A stretch of 64,000 nt of DNA from Sarcomyxa edulis (taxonomy: Eukaryota; Basidiomycota; Agaricomycetes; Agaricales; Mycenaceae), in the NCBI GenBank assembly GCA_009761415.1, contig QUOL01000005.1, positions 2,232,001 through 2,296,000 on the forward strand. The letters run 5' to 3'. Shown here piece by piece: positions 9,208-17,992 of the stretch. Numbering within the stretch: position 1 is the stretch's first letter; the number at the start of each line of letters is the position of its first letter. The notes beneath the pieces are model-generated. The model did no database searches. It had not been told where the DNA came from and saw nothing but the letters and a program-made list of their open reading frames with translations. The position numbers were made by a program, and so were the translations under genes.

Positions 9208-10143
9208 CTACAGAATGGTAGTATCAGGTACCGCTCCAGCTCCTCGACGATTAGCCCTTGCCCCTCCGCGACCTCTCCCACGCGTCGCAGCGTTCCGAGG
9301 ATCTACCTGTCCGAAAGCTCCAGGGCCGAAATGAACTTGGTGGAGGCCTCCGAGACGAGGATCGGGAACATCTCCGTGAAGACGGATCTCTTCAAAGCCC
9401 TCTTTCACAGGAAACCTCGCGACGAAGGGGACAAGAGGATATTGAGGAGCAGGAAGAATAGGATTGGGAACGAAAGCCGCCCGCAATCTGAGCAGGTCAT
9501 TAACTTGCTGCTGCTTCATTTCGGGAAGCACGCCGTACACGTTGTACGCATTGGACGACTCAAATCCATCGAAATCCAGGGCGGTTCCGACGTATCCGAC
9601 CTAGAAAAGGACGAAAAGAGATAAATCAACGAAGGATGAGAACCAAGAAATATGTAAAACGTGCCTGGGCAACCATCTCGCTCTTCACCGACGACAAAAG
9701 ATACCCAACGTTCCTAACGTTGACCGCAACGTAGTCCCCCTCGAAACCAAAGTTCTTCAGAAAGAACTCGAGCATGGCAACGGTAGTGGTGGCTTGAGCG
9801 GGAATTGGAATGGTATCCCAAGAGCCTGATTTAATGGCCTCGGAGGCTCGGAGTTTCATAGCTTGATGCTGGACGGACGATGTTGAAAGAGGAACGATGA
9901 AGGAAAAACAAGCGAGCCGCTTACTACGTAATTGACGATCCGGGTGAGGAGGGTCCTGACCCAGAGCCTTTCCTCGAGAGGAACGTCCGTCGGACACCTC
10001 CCATTAACGGAGAGATGAACGATGCCTAGGAGGCTACGAATTGACCGAGACCAGATGGTGGTCGGAGACCTCTCATTTTCGAGGTCGGGATCCTGGGGAT
10101 TTTCGGGAAAGCGATTTGCAGACAAACGGAGAATAAAGGACAT
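9208..10143 (-). CDS. Antisense gene E: member of the retroelement-borne paralogue family, RGG-like tail
   Basis: The model has three exons (9928-10143, 9665-9868, 9208-9600) encoding 270 aa. Intron 1 (9869-9927, 59 nt) is phase 0 and lies where genes A-D have theirs. Intron 2 (9601-9664, 64 nt) would be a GC-AG intron (CAG|GCACGT ... TTTTCTAG), the only donor that keeps the frame. Exon 1 has the family segment RSIRSLLGIVHL and ends TRIVNY. Exon 2 carries the IPIPAQATTTVAMLEFFL segment, equivalent to the PSE segment of the relatives. The C-terminus is Gly/Arg-rich (ATRGRGRGGARANRRG), suggesting nucleic-acid binding by analogy only. A TATATAAAC sequence lies 52 bp before the ATG. It is the most diverged of the five paralogues. 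Confidence 0.6.
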
Positions 10144-10194
10144 CGTTGATGGAACTTTACTGACTTAAGGATCAGAGCAAACGATTCGGGGAGG

Positions 10195-10200
10195 TTTATA
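10195..10200 (-). promoter_or_regulatory. TATA box of antisense gene E
   Basis: The minus strand reads TATATAAACC, 52 bp upstream of the gene E ATG and only 45 bp after the stop codon of gene D. Confidence 0.6.
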
Positions 10201-10244
10201 TATGCAGACTACAATAAGTGGCATATGATTCTGGGAGCGTTACT

Positions 10245-10963
10245 TTACTCCGTCGTTTCCTCCTCCGACCCTGGCCAGTCCTCTGCGTCGCTATATCCTG
10301 CACCTTCGGACTCCCCCTCGACTACGACAACGCGCTTAGGTACGACCCTTTCGAGGAGATCGAGACGGATCGATCTGGTCATCGCGCTTTCCAACGCGGC
10401 AACCCCGGGCTTCTCGTACTCCGGCCAATCGAAGGCATCTTCAGCCGACGCGTAAGCTGCCAGGGCGCGTATGCTAAGCTCGGTAAGAGCTCGGACGGCT
10501 TCGACCTCCCAATGAATGGGGCTTGCTGGCTGAATTCGGACAGCCCGACAAATCAAGCGCAAATGGCTGATCGTTCTATTCATCTCGGACGGAATCGTGT
10601 ATAATCGTCTGTCCTGCTTGTTCAGGCCCTGCCACTGGCTGTGGAAGTGGACCTGTTACCGATCAAGTGAAAACCCGTTAAACGATAAGATCGATAAGGG
10701 TCGAGTTTAGACCAACGTACCGCGAGGAGCAACACGATTTGCGCATTGCAGTAGTAGGGAACCCTCTCGCGACCAGTTAAAGCTACAAAGTAGCCATCGG
10801 GCCCGAGTTCACGGAATATAAAATCAGCAACGAGGCCGACAGCGGGGCGCAGGAGGCACCTGAGATAGTGAATCATTCCGTCACGATCAAGGATATCGAA
10901 CGTTGCTGCCTCTTGGGCAAGAGTGTTCAAAAGGACTTGGTGTAGGGGTTCCATAATTTTCAT
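10245..10963 (-). CDS. Antisense gene D: paralogue family member
   Basis: Two exons (10721-10963 and 10245-10652) flank a 68-nt phase-0 intron (10653-10720) with donor GTACGT and acceptor GTAACAG, giving 216 aa. Starting at the second ATG (10954, MEPLHQVL) would match gene A (MDPIAKEL) better. Exon 1 has the family core MIHYLRCLLRPAVGLV. Exon 2 has IPSEMNRT followed by the later DWPEYEKP segment, and it ends in an acidic tail. There is no recognisable catalytic motif, signal peptide or membrane segment. A TATAAAG lies 42 bp before the first ATG. Confidence 0.65.
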
Positions 10964-11004
10964 GGGCTCTGCGGTGACCTGTACGGAGGAATTGATTCAC
11001 CCTC

Positions 11005-11010
11005 TTTATA
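11005..11010 (-). promoter_or_regulatory. TATA box of antisense gene D
   Basis: The minus strand reads AGTATAAAGAG, 42-51 bp upstream of the two candidate ATGs of gene D and 39 bp after the stop of gene C. Confidence 0.6.
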
Positions 11011-11048
11011 CTAAAAATATCGCGCTATTCAGCTATCGGACACCCCTT

Positions 11049-11644
11049 CTACTTGCCCGTACCCTCCCCTGCCAACCGTATCACGAACTCCGGAAATTCC
11101 ACGGCAACTGCCTCTCGGTGCATTACAGGGACGATAGACCAAAGGAACTCCTTCGTTAAATCCTTCCTCTTCACAAGTACATCCTCATCGTACCCGAGCT
11201 CAACTCCGTGATGGATAAGGAATAGCTGCACCATGCTTGCGAGGCGCAACGCTTCTGACGGAACCACGGCCTCGTCTCCTCGGCCAATTGCCGTCACCCT
11301 ATCCCTAAACCGTAGAATGGCATCCTAGAAGACGTAAGGTTAACACTCCGAAGCTCACCGAGTGAACCACGGACGCCTACCAAATGATCCAACACGATGC
11401 GGAACCAGCCTTTCGTCTCGCTCCATATGATTGGTTCAACGGTGTCTCTCGGGGAACTCGTTATAAGATAAGCCGCGTACCCCCGCTCGACGATCTCCAT
11501 CATAGGGCGGAGGCGGAATCGAAGGAAGTTTGTAAAGCCCTCGGTAGGAGCGAAATCCCCGGCAAGAACTTCGGGAGGATGGGCATACGACAAAAACTCG
11601 TCTCGGAGAGCTTGAGTAAACGATGAACTAACGACATGCGACAT
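11049..11644 (-). CDS. Antisense gene C: paralogue family member
   Basis: Exon 1 (11381-11644, 88 codons) and exon 2 (11049-11324) are joined over a 56-nt phase-0 intron (11325-11380; donor GTAGGC, acceptor CTTCTAG), giving 179 aa. The family core in exon 1 is FTNFLRFRLRPMMEIV, followed by TKGWFRIVLDHL just before the intron. Exon 2 begins DAILRFRDRV and has VPSEALRLASMV and a final EFPEFVIRL. It is the clearest relative of gene B. No known domain is recognised; the protein is predicted helical and soluble. Confidence 0.7.
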
Positions 11645-11687
11645 TTTGGCTGGAATAATGATGGCTACCCTGCGCCAGCTGGCGTTC

Positions 11688-11693
11688 TTTATA
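11688..11693 (-). promoter_or_regulatory. TATA box of antisense gene C
   Basis: The minus strand reads GGTATAAAGAAC, 44 bp upstream of the gene C ATG. Confidence 0.6.
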
Positions 11694-11808
11694 CCTCGTC
11701 GGACTTAGGACTGACGTCTCGGACCGATAAGAGGTGTCCGAACGGACTCCGTGCGGCAACTGTTAACCGTTGGATTTTCCGGACCATGCCTTATCAGAAG
11801 CAGTAAAA

Positions 11809-12360
11809 ATGCCTGTACTTCGGTATAGATGCCCACGGAACGACTGCGAATGCCACATGCAAAAGAACACGAGCTGGCCGCCACGTCGCGCCGCTACCCT
11901 GGGACCATCTTTTCGACTATTGTCGCAGGTCCTTGCCTCACCTGATACACTTCGCCGTGTCTCGTTCCTTCGCAAAGATTTCGCAAGATCGCGGTCACAT
12001 CACCCGCACACGTATTAACACGCACAGTCTCAACTGCGCCGTAAGAACAACGACGATCAGGACGCAAGCCACCTCGATCTAAACGGCCATGACTTCATGA
12101 AGCCACTGGCGCTTGACGGCTGTCGGCTTTGAGCGCTGTAGAAATGCAACTGCATCATCTTGAAGAAGAGAACAGCATCTTGCGCCGGCCGAGTTATTGA
12201 ACGGGACGAGAAGATCATCCTGACATCGTATAACGGCGAGGCTACGGAAGAACGAAATGATGACCAGGCCACTGAGCGATATAGCGAAACTGTAAAGGAG
12301 AAAAGCTCTGAAAGCATTAATAACCTCTCTCTGTTCTCATCTCACTCGCCTTCCCTCTGA
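11809..12360 (+). other. Possible sense-strand gene or gene remnant in the accessory region
   Basis: The first frame (ATG 11809 to TAA 12018) starts with a Cys/His-rich segment, RYRCPRNDCECH, which could bind zinc. A second frame (about 12160-12360) is charged and ends at TGA 12358-12360. A third short frame at 12145 onward reads LHHLEEENSILRR, which looks like a coiled coil. Plausible splice sites exist (CGCC|GTAAGAAC, GCTGTAG|AAATG), but I found no single model that keeps all parts in frame. It may be a decayed gene or chance. Confidence 0.25.
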
Positions 12361-12704
12361 ACTTTCCTCTCATCAAGAGCCGCTGACGGAGTTACGAGCT
12401 GTCCGCGATTCAAATGTCTGCGCACAGCGGGTGGAATCATCGGACATCGGTACCCTTTATAAAGGAGGTTGGGAGGCTGCCCGAGACCGTCGTTGCCCTC
12501 CGAACCGACAGTGCATTCCATAAACTACAAGATATTCAAACGCGGGACGCGAAAGGAGTGTTTATCCGTTAAAGTACCAACGACGACAAAACCCCTCGGT
12601 CACATCCAGGAAAGCTTCCCCGCTACGCGTGCGCTCTAAAATGCGAATTTCCGACTATTAGTATCCCTCTGAGGGGCCCAAAGAACGAGACCGACGGCGC
12701 CTGC
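12361..12704. other. Non-coding stretch in the accessory region
   Basis: No supported ORF. A palindromic TTTATAAA lies near 12457-12464 and could serve either strand. On the minus strand a TACTAAT branch-like word and an ATTTTAG follow the gene B stop, which may mark an intron in its 3' UTR. Confidence 0.4.
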
Positions 12705-13290
12705 TTACCAGAACACCAGGTCCTCAAATTCGGGATACTCCTTTGCCCCGCCAGTCAATGAAGCGTTAACGTCGGCCTCATCTTTTAGTGACTGAAGCAT
12801 TTCCCTCCTCTGACCGACGCTGCTGAGGGCCCAGTCCCCATGAAATCCGACCTTGTCATAAACGATAAGACTGAACTCCATCATACGGGATACCTCTGAA
12901 GGAATTTTAAATTCGGCGGCGTTGGCATCGGTCCTGGCCCGCTGACGGTATGCAACGATGAGTTCCTGCGCAGAAGGATTCTTTTAGTATCTCTGCGTTT
13001 CCCCGCTGAAAAACGGTGGAAGCCCGTACAACGTTCTCGACGAAAAACCGCATAAGCCGCCTCGACAGCGTATATTGCCCGATAACGCTATCGGTGTCAT
13101 CGGGAAATGCTGTCACCCTATGGGGAAGCGTCGCCTGGATGACACCGAACATCATACGAAGGCGTTTGCGGAAGAATCCATCGAAGCCCTCGTGCGGATA
13201 GAAGACGGGTCGAATAAAGGACGGGACGTTCAGCGTCATGAAGTAGTCGCAGAGTCTCTCGCGAGCCATTTGCATACTGCGGGCAGGCAT
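12705..13290 (-). CDS. Antisense gene B: paralogue family member
   Basis: Exon 1 (13030-13290) and exon 2 (12705-12965) are separated by a 64-nt phase-0 intron (12966-13029; donor GTACGG, acceptor TGCGCAG), giving up to 173 aa. The reading could start at 13290, 13275 or 13269. The last (MARERLCDYFMTL) gives the family-like start and the usual 51-bp distance to the TATA box. Exon 1 holds FDGFFRKRLRMMFGV and ends RFFVENV. Exon 2 starts ELIVAYRQRA and has IPSEVSRMMEFSLIV, VGFHGDW and EYPEFEDL. Exon 2 has no ATG at its start, so simple ORF scanning misses it. Confidence 0.68.
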
Positions 13291-13319
13291 TTCAATTTTC
13301 AACACGAAAGGACTCGTCG

Positions 13320-13325
13320 TTTATA
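13320..13325 (-). promoter_or_regulatory. TATA box of antisense gene B
   Basis: The minus strand reads CATATAAACGAC, 51 bp before the preferred ATG at 13269 and 61 bp after the stop of gene A. Confidence 0.6.
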
Positions 13326-13385
13326 TGTACATGATGACTGCATGCCCTCGATCACCTCTCCGAACCCTTCCCTCTTCTTGCCGCC

Positions 13386-14324
13386 TCATGCCCCCGACAA
13401 ATTGTTTAGTCCCTGTTCGATAATCGCCGCCCCGCCAATCAAACCGTTCCTCTCCTCTTCGGATAACGTCTCCAAAAGCAGGCGAAATGCCCCGTGTGTT
13501 GCCAAGCTCGCGAGTGGCTGGACTGTACCTCTCCGATCAGCTCGTTGCCGCACCGCTAAAGTGTCAGAATTCTTACCGGACAAGGCCCTTTCTACCTCGG
13601 CCACCTCCATTTCTTCGTCCTCGTCGTCCGTTGCAATACTTATGACGGATATGCCTTCGTCTTCGTTGTTAGCCGGATTCTCTTCCCCTTCGAGGCTGTT
13701 GCCCCTGTCCGTACTAATCGTACCATCTCGATGTACCCTGGGACCGCTGTATGGATGCTTCTTCAACACGGCATGCGCATGGAACCGACCACGCGGGTCC
13801 GCCTCGATGTAATCGAAAGCGACGCCAAATGTCGATCGGCGGGCATATTCTTCTATGAAGTACAAGATAACGTCGATCTTATGTGCCTCGTCCTCGTCCT
13901 GATCTCCGGAAAACCCTACGACGTGGACACATCGCTGCACCTGGTAAACGGCGGTCACTGCTTCCTTGGGAAACGGCTCCGTGGTATCGTCCATGCACCT
14001 CCCCTTCAGTACCCATCTAAGTCTGAGCATGAATACCTTAACCTTCGCAATTAGCACGGACCCCCTGAAAGGCGCGCACGCACTCACCATGTGCTGGCAC
14101 AAGATTTTAACGTGCTTTCTCAACGTGTATACACCGTGACTCGAGAACTCCGGAAGGAGAACGTCTGCCACAGCATCTTGAAAAATGCAGCTGACGACTA
14201 GGTGAACCATGGGACGGATATTGTTACGCAGGTATCCGAGGAAAGTTGCCATCGTAATATCGCCATCTATCCCGTCCAGATCGAGGCAGCGCGTAAAGAA
14301 GAGTTCTTTTGCTATGGGATCCAT
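13386..14324 (-). CDS. Antisense gene A: largest paralogue family member, acidic C-terminal region
   Basis: The frame is open for 312 codons from ATG 14324 to TGA 13386. The paralogues suggest a 51-nt phase-0 intron at 14037-14087 (donor GTGAGT, CTAAT branch, acceptor TTAAG), whose removal gives 295 aa and aligns the start of exon 2 (VFMLRLRW) with the relatives. Because 51 is a multiple of three, the intron is invisible to ORF scanning. Exon 1 has FLGYLRNNIRPMVHLV. Exon 2 has PKEAVTAV and VGFSGD. The extra C-terminal part contains an acidic run (DDEDEEME) and an alpha-helical end. No known domain is recognised. A TATAAA lies 47 bp before the ATG. Confidence 0.65.
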   Translation of the reverse strand: MDPIAKELFFTRCLDLDGIDGDITMATFLGYLRNNIRPMVHLVVSCIFQDAVADVLLPEFSSHGVYTLRKHVKILCQHMVSACAPFRGSVLIAKVKVFMLRLRWVLKGRCMDDTTEPFPKEAVTAVYQVQRCVHVVGFSGDQDEDEAHKIDVILYFIEEYARRSTFGVAFDYIEADPRGRFHAHAVLKKHPYSGPRVHRDGTISTDRGNSLEGEENPANNEDEGISVISIATDDEDEEMEVAEVERALSGKNSDTLAVRQRADRRGTVQPLASLATHGAFRLLLETLSEEERNGLIGGAAIIEQGLNNLSGA

Positions 14325-14370
14325 TTGGCTTGTTACTTTCAGGAAAGCTCTGACTGTCTTAACCTTGGAA

Positions 14371-14376
14371 TTTATA
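14371..14376 (-). promoter_or_regulatory. TATA box of antisense gene A
   Basis: The minus strand reads CCTATAAATTCC, 47 bp upstream of the gene A ATG, between that gene and the polypurine tract. Confidence 0.6.
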
Positions 14377-14467
14377 GGTCCTTGGCCGGTCGTCCTTGCC
14401 CTGTTTCGGTCACGGACACGTTGTTGTGTTTGCCCTCCGGATGATCGACCGGGGACGGTCGATATTT

Positions 14468-14483
14468 AAAAGTTAGGAGGAAG
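14468..14483 (+). other. Polypurine tract
   Basis: AAAAGTTAGGAGGAAG directly abuts the TGTGA start of the 3' LTR. Its position and purine content are those of the plus-strand primer of LTR retroelements. It shows that the antisense gene array lies inside the replicating unit. Confidence 0.8.
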
Positions 14484-15473
14484 TGTGAGGATGCCAGCAT
14501 CCCCAGCCAAGGAATCGACAACTATACAACAACCTACTCTTATGCGACTCCCCAGACATAGCTAACTACAGAGATACTGGTGGTATTACCACAAACGACT
14601 TACTTTTCGAATGACCGGACACTGAAAGACACCAAGTACCCACTACTTGACGGTTCCTCCCCGAAAGCGGCCTCTTCATCCACTCACGAAACGCTAACCC
14701 GCCTTCGGTCACGTCTCAGAACGTTTTGGAATACCTGAAATCACACACGAACAACTTTTCCGAAGGAAATCTACCGCCAGAACCCAATTCCCTATCGTCG
14801 TTTCACCTGACCGAAGGCCCAATGTACTCGATCACCTCTCCGCAGCCCCCTAGATCCTTCGGACAGATCCCAAATCGTTTCAGCAGGCTCCCTTTCACCT
14901 CTAGAAGACCTCATCGAGAGATACTTCACCGATAAAACATTGCCACCAGTCGACATACCGCCAACGTGATGCTTGCTGCCCTGAGCTGTTCTTCCTATCA
15001 AATCGGACATATTCCCTTTACATTGTGATCTCAATTCACACCTTTCCATGCATCTGGACGCCTCGTTAAGACCTCCGTCCACCCTGACCAAGTGGTGCTA
15101 CGGAATATTCTTCCCTCTGTGTTTATCACATGACACAGCACTTGTAAGCGAGGTATCGCCCGCTAACAAAGACACTACAGGTTTCCGCCTAGCAACCCAC
15201 ATCAAATTCACTCTTCTCGGACAACTTTGGCCGTCGCATCTTGGAAAAATCTATCGGAAGCTCCCCATCATCCTGCTCACTCGGACATGTTTCATCCCTT
15301 CACAAATTCACCTTGCAACGCTTTCAGAGAACACCTCAGGCCCTAACCTTTCACACTGAGCGAGGTTCGGACACATCAAAACCAATACCGGATCTGTTTC
15401 ATCATTGGAGATCTCGGGGACCTTGGGATGGCACTCGGGGTGAAGAATTAGGCAAGGACAGGGAAGGAATTCA

Positions 15474-15481
15474 TATATAAA
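15474..15481 (+). promoter_or_regulatory. Probable LTR promoter TATA box
   Basis: TATATAAA lies about 990 bp into the LTR, in the sequence TCATATATAAAGTAGG. This would leave a U3 of about 1 kb and an R-U5 of about 600 bp. No other TATA-like sequence in the LTR is as good. Confidence 0.5.
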
Positions 15482-15692
15482 GTAGGATAGGACATGGAGA
15501 ACGGTAGATAGAACCAGTGTGGACGAGAACCAGAGGAACATACCCGAATCGACCAACTACCCAGTTACTCTCTATAGGAATTCTATCTCTTTCTCATACT
15601 TCTGAAACCGAGACAAGGAACGATTACAGGAGTCGGTCAAAACAAGAGAAAAAGGACTTGATTCAGTCGGCAGTACCACTCCCGGAACAAAG

Positions 15693-15772
15693 GAAGCTCT
15701 CCGGAATCAGTCCAGAGCTGTCCGAAACCCTCGAAGCTCTCCGAAATCAGTTCAGAGCTGTCCGAAACCTTC
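15693..15772 (+). repeat. Tandem 40-bp repeats in the 3' LTR
   Basis: This is the same pair of 40-bp units as at 75-154, followed by degenerate CTCTCCGAA and AACGAACCTA(T/C) words. It lies downstream of the putative TATA box, so it would be transcribed in R-U5. Confidence 0.85.
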
Positions 15773-16118
15773 GATAGCTCTCCGAAGACGTTTTATAAGC
15801 CGTCCAAAGCATCGATCAGCTCTCCGAAAGCTGTCCGAGGCCTTCGTAGGTTTTCCAAGAACGAACCTATAGCTGTCCGAAGCCTCAAAACGGCCTACCG
15901 AGAACGAACCTACGAGTCCGAAGCTTACCTTACACCTAATCATCTCATACCCACCTCACCACCGTTTTACGAACACATTATCCAAACACAAGTCACTGGG
16001 CATTAGGATTTCTCACTACGTAAAATCCCCTCCGAGAAAACGTCACCTTACCCCCTAGAGGCGAACTATAGTTAGGAAGTCTAGCACATCTACTCCTAGC
16101 ACCGCAGTCCTCATCACA

Positions 16119-17686
16119 ACGCGGCCTTGTTACTGGGCTTCGTTGCGGTAGATTCTGATATAAAATCGTGGATGCAATCAGGAATCTGTCGAAAGAAGTC
16201 AGTTAATGAGGCCAATTGAAGTAGTGTTGCTGCTCACAGAGGGAATATAGGCGACGTGATGACATGCCCCTGAATTAGGTTTACCACGGATGTATTTTGA
16301 AAGATTTCCAAAGTACATATATAACGGCCAAACTTTGGCCGTTCCAAAGTTTGCGAGGTGGGTAGAGTCGGACCAAAACATCAAGGCCGCGATAACCTTC
16401 TCCAGCTTACAGTTAGGCTCAGATGGTTGCTTCTGGAGGTTGTTGTGAGCTTTGATCCAAGCGTTCGAAGTGTAAAGCTCATCGTATACGCGTTTTTCAT
16501 GGCCCGTTTGGGGATTAACGTAGATCCGTTTGAACGGCGTGAAGTGGAAGTGACAAGCTGCAACCTCGGAGAACGCAGCTTTGATGACTTCGACCAATGA
16601 TCGATGGTGAAGCCCAGAAATAGAGAAAGGCTTTGAAGGTAAGCCTTTTACACCGGATGGTATATGAATCTCGACCGGATCCTCTTTCCAGCCGTCCTTC
16701 GAAAACGGTGTCTCCTCGTCACCTGTAGCCTTGTCAAGATCATCAATATGCTGATTCTCGCGCTGCGCACTGAACCCGGTCAGATCCGCAGGAACAAAAT
16801 CCGGAGACAGAATTACATCTTTCACTAGAGTGTTTAACTCTGCCTCCGATTTCTGGTTACTACCAGAGTTGAACCAATTCATGATGAGGAATTTCGACAT
16901 GTTTGTGAAAGGCCACGGTGGCAAAGGTTGAGAAGAGGGGAGATTGTTATTGGAAGGGAGCGCATCCGGAGATACAGGTCCATAATAATCCGCAAGGTCT
17001 TCGGGGTCTACATTTGCATCTGGATCGTAAGAGGGCCGATGGAGATATTCCCGTAAGAGAGAAAACCGGTTGACAGCAGTGCGCACTGAGTCCTGGACAT
17101 GCAGTACAACACGCCGTATGATGGGTGGTGCTTCTGGTGGAGGCGGAAGGGGTGCTGGCACGTCTGGAGGCATGTCTACGAACCTACAAGGCAGGCGGTA
17201 ATTTCGACCTGGTCTGCCGGCTCGTGTCAAGGGGGGTGTTGTACTTGGAACAGGGTCTGGAAGAGGAGGAGACGGAGACGGAGTCCGAGGGGATGGTGGA
17301 TCGACATGCATGGGATGCACTGGGTCCTGACTCGGGAGGGTAGAAGTAGAGGCATCATGGGATGACTCGGACTATTTATCAAAATTCTAGTGTCAATGGA
17401 TTTGTTTTGATACAAACCGTCGAGTACTCACATTGACTTGAGGTTTCTGTCCTCTAACAGAGCTTGTACCACCGGGACGACTGCTCAAACCGTGGAATAT
17501 TTGATTGCGAGATCTCGAAAGTCCTTGTTTCTCACTTTCGCTGACTCGAGAGTTCAATTTGACTCTCCTTCGTGTAGTGGAAGCCTTTTGGGTGTGTAGA
17601 TATATAGGGCAGACTCTTCGATGCTTCGCCAGAGAAGAGGTCTTGTCAAAAATGCGGTTGCAAGTAGGACTACAGGCAAATCCCAT
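16119..17686 (-). pseudogene. Plavaka-type transposase gene, N-terminal part, interrupted by the LTR element
   Basis: The minus-strand gene starts at ATG 17686 with a zinc finger C-X3-C-X12-H-X3-C (MGFACSPTC...). Exons are 17432-17686, 16238-17371 and 16185 down to the LTR, with 60-nt and 52-nt phase-0 introns. A Pro-rich region follows the finger, then conserved Plavaka segments near the right end of the readable protein (FHFTPFKRIYVNP, VIAALMFWSDSTHLANFGTAKVWPLYMYFGN, CHHVAYIPS then IPDCIHDF). The coding sequence stops abruptly at the LTR border. The catalytic part should continue left of the 5' LTR, outside the window. Until interrupted the frame looks intact, so the insertion may be what killed it. 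Confidence 0.85.
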
Positions 17687-17992
17687 GGTGAGAAAAAACA
17701 GGATGAGGATGCAGAGAGTGGCATGCATAGTGCACAAAGCACGAGAGAGGCAGCACAACACATCTTTTTTTGTTCAAGTCCATCTTTCCATTACAGAGAG
17801 TCAGAGACGCGACGAGTCGGAGACGTTCACTAGCGAAGAACAAGAAAAGTGAGACAGACGTGACTGGGCCGTTGATTGTCACTGGTGTCACGGTTGTCTC
17901 AGAGTCTTTGTCTCAGCGACTCACAGGCACTACATAAAAATGCTGCATTTTGCCCACCTGGATGTTTCCTGACCCCCTGGTGTACTGATCTG

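Larger units (their letters stand above)
1..16118 (+). mobile_element. Giant Ty3/gypsy LTR retrotransposon, left LTR truncated by window edge
   Basis: Two direct repeats bound the element: 1-500 is identical by eye to 15619-16118. The right copy is complete and begins at 14484 with TGTGA, ending at 16118 with TCACA. A primer-binding site follows the left LTR, a polypurine tract abuts the right LTR, and gag-protease and pol ORFs without stops lie between. If the left LTR is also 1635 bp, the whole element is about 17.25 kb. Between pol and the polypurine tract are 7.5 kb carrying an antisense gene array. The right flank is Plavaka coding sequence; a 5-bp duplication would be ACGCG (16119-16123), but the left flank is outside the window. 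Integrase order after RNase H and the GPY/F-like module place it in Ty3/gypsy; no chromodomain is visible. Confidence 0.93.
14484..16118 (+). repeat. 3' LTR, complete, 1635 bp
   Basis: The LTR begins TGTGAGGATGCCAGCATCC and ends CATCACA, so its ends are the inverted repeat TGTGA/TCACA. Just inside the left end is a perfect small hairpin, GGATGC-CA-GCATCC (14489-14502). The last 500 bp equal the left LTR. It lies against interrupted Plavaka coding sequence on its right. Confidence 0.92.

Noticed and set aside
9136..9624. 162-codon plus-strand ORF
   Set aside because: It mirrors exon 3 of antisense gene E. The minus strand has matching splice phases and family context, while the plus frame has no motif.
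10218..10604. 128-codon plus-strand ORF
   Set aside because: Shadow of gene D exon 2.
13075..13812. 245-codon plus-strand ORF
   Set aside because: It overlaps genes A and B, whose minus-strand exons show paralogy and TATA boxes. The plus frame looks like a GC-composition shadow.
13386..14324. Gene A as a single uninterrupted exon
   Set aside because: The frame allows it, but the paralogues all have an intron here and the 51-nt segment has donor, branch and acceptor. The intron model is preferred, though unproven.
6914..14467. Envelope-like gene (errantivirus type)
   Set aside because: No signal peptide, membrane anchor or fusion-like segment is visible, and the genes are antisense.
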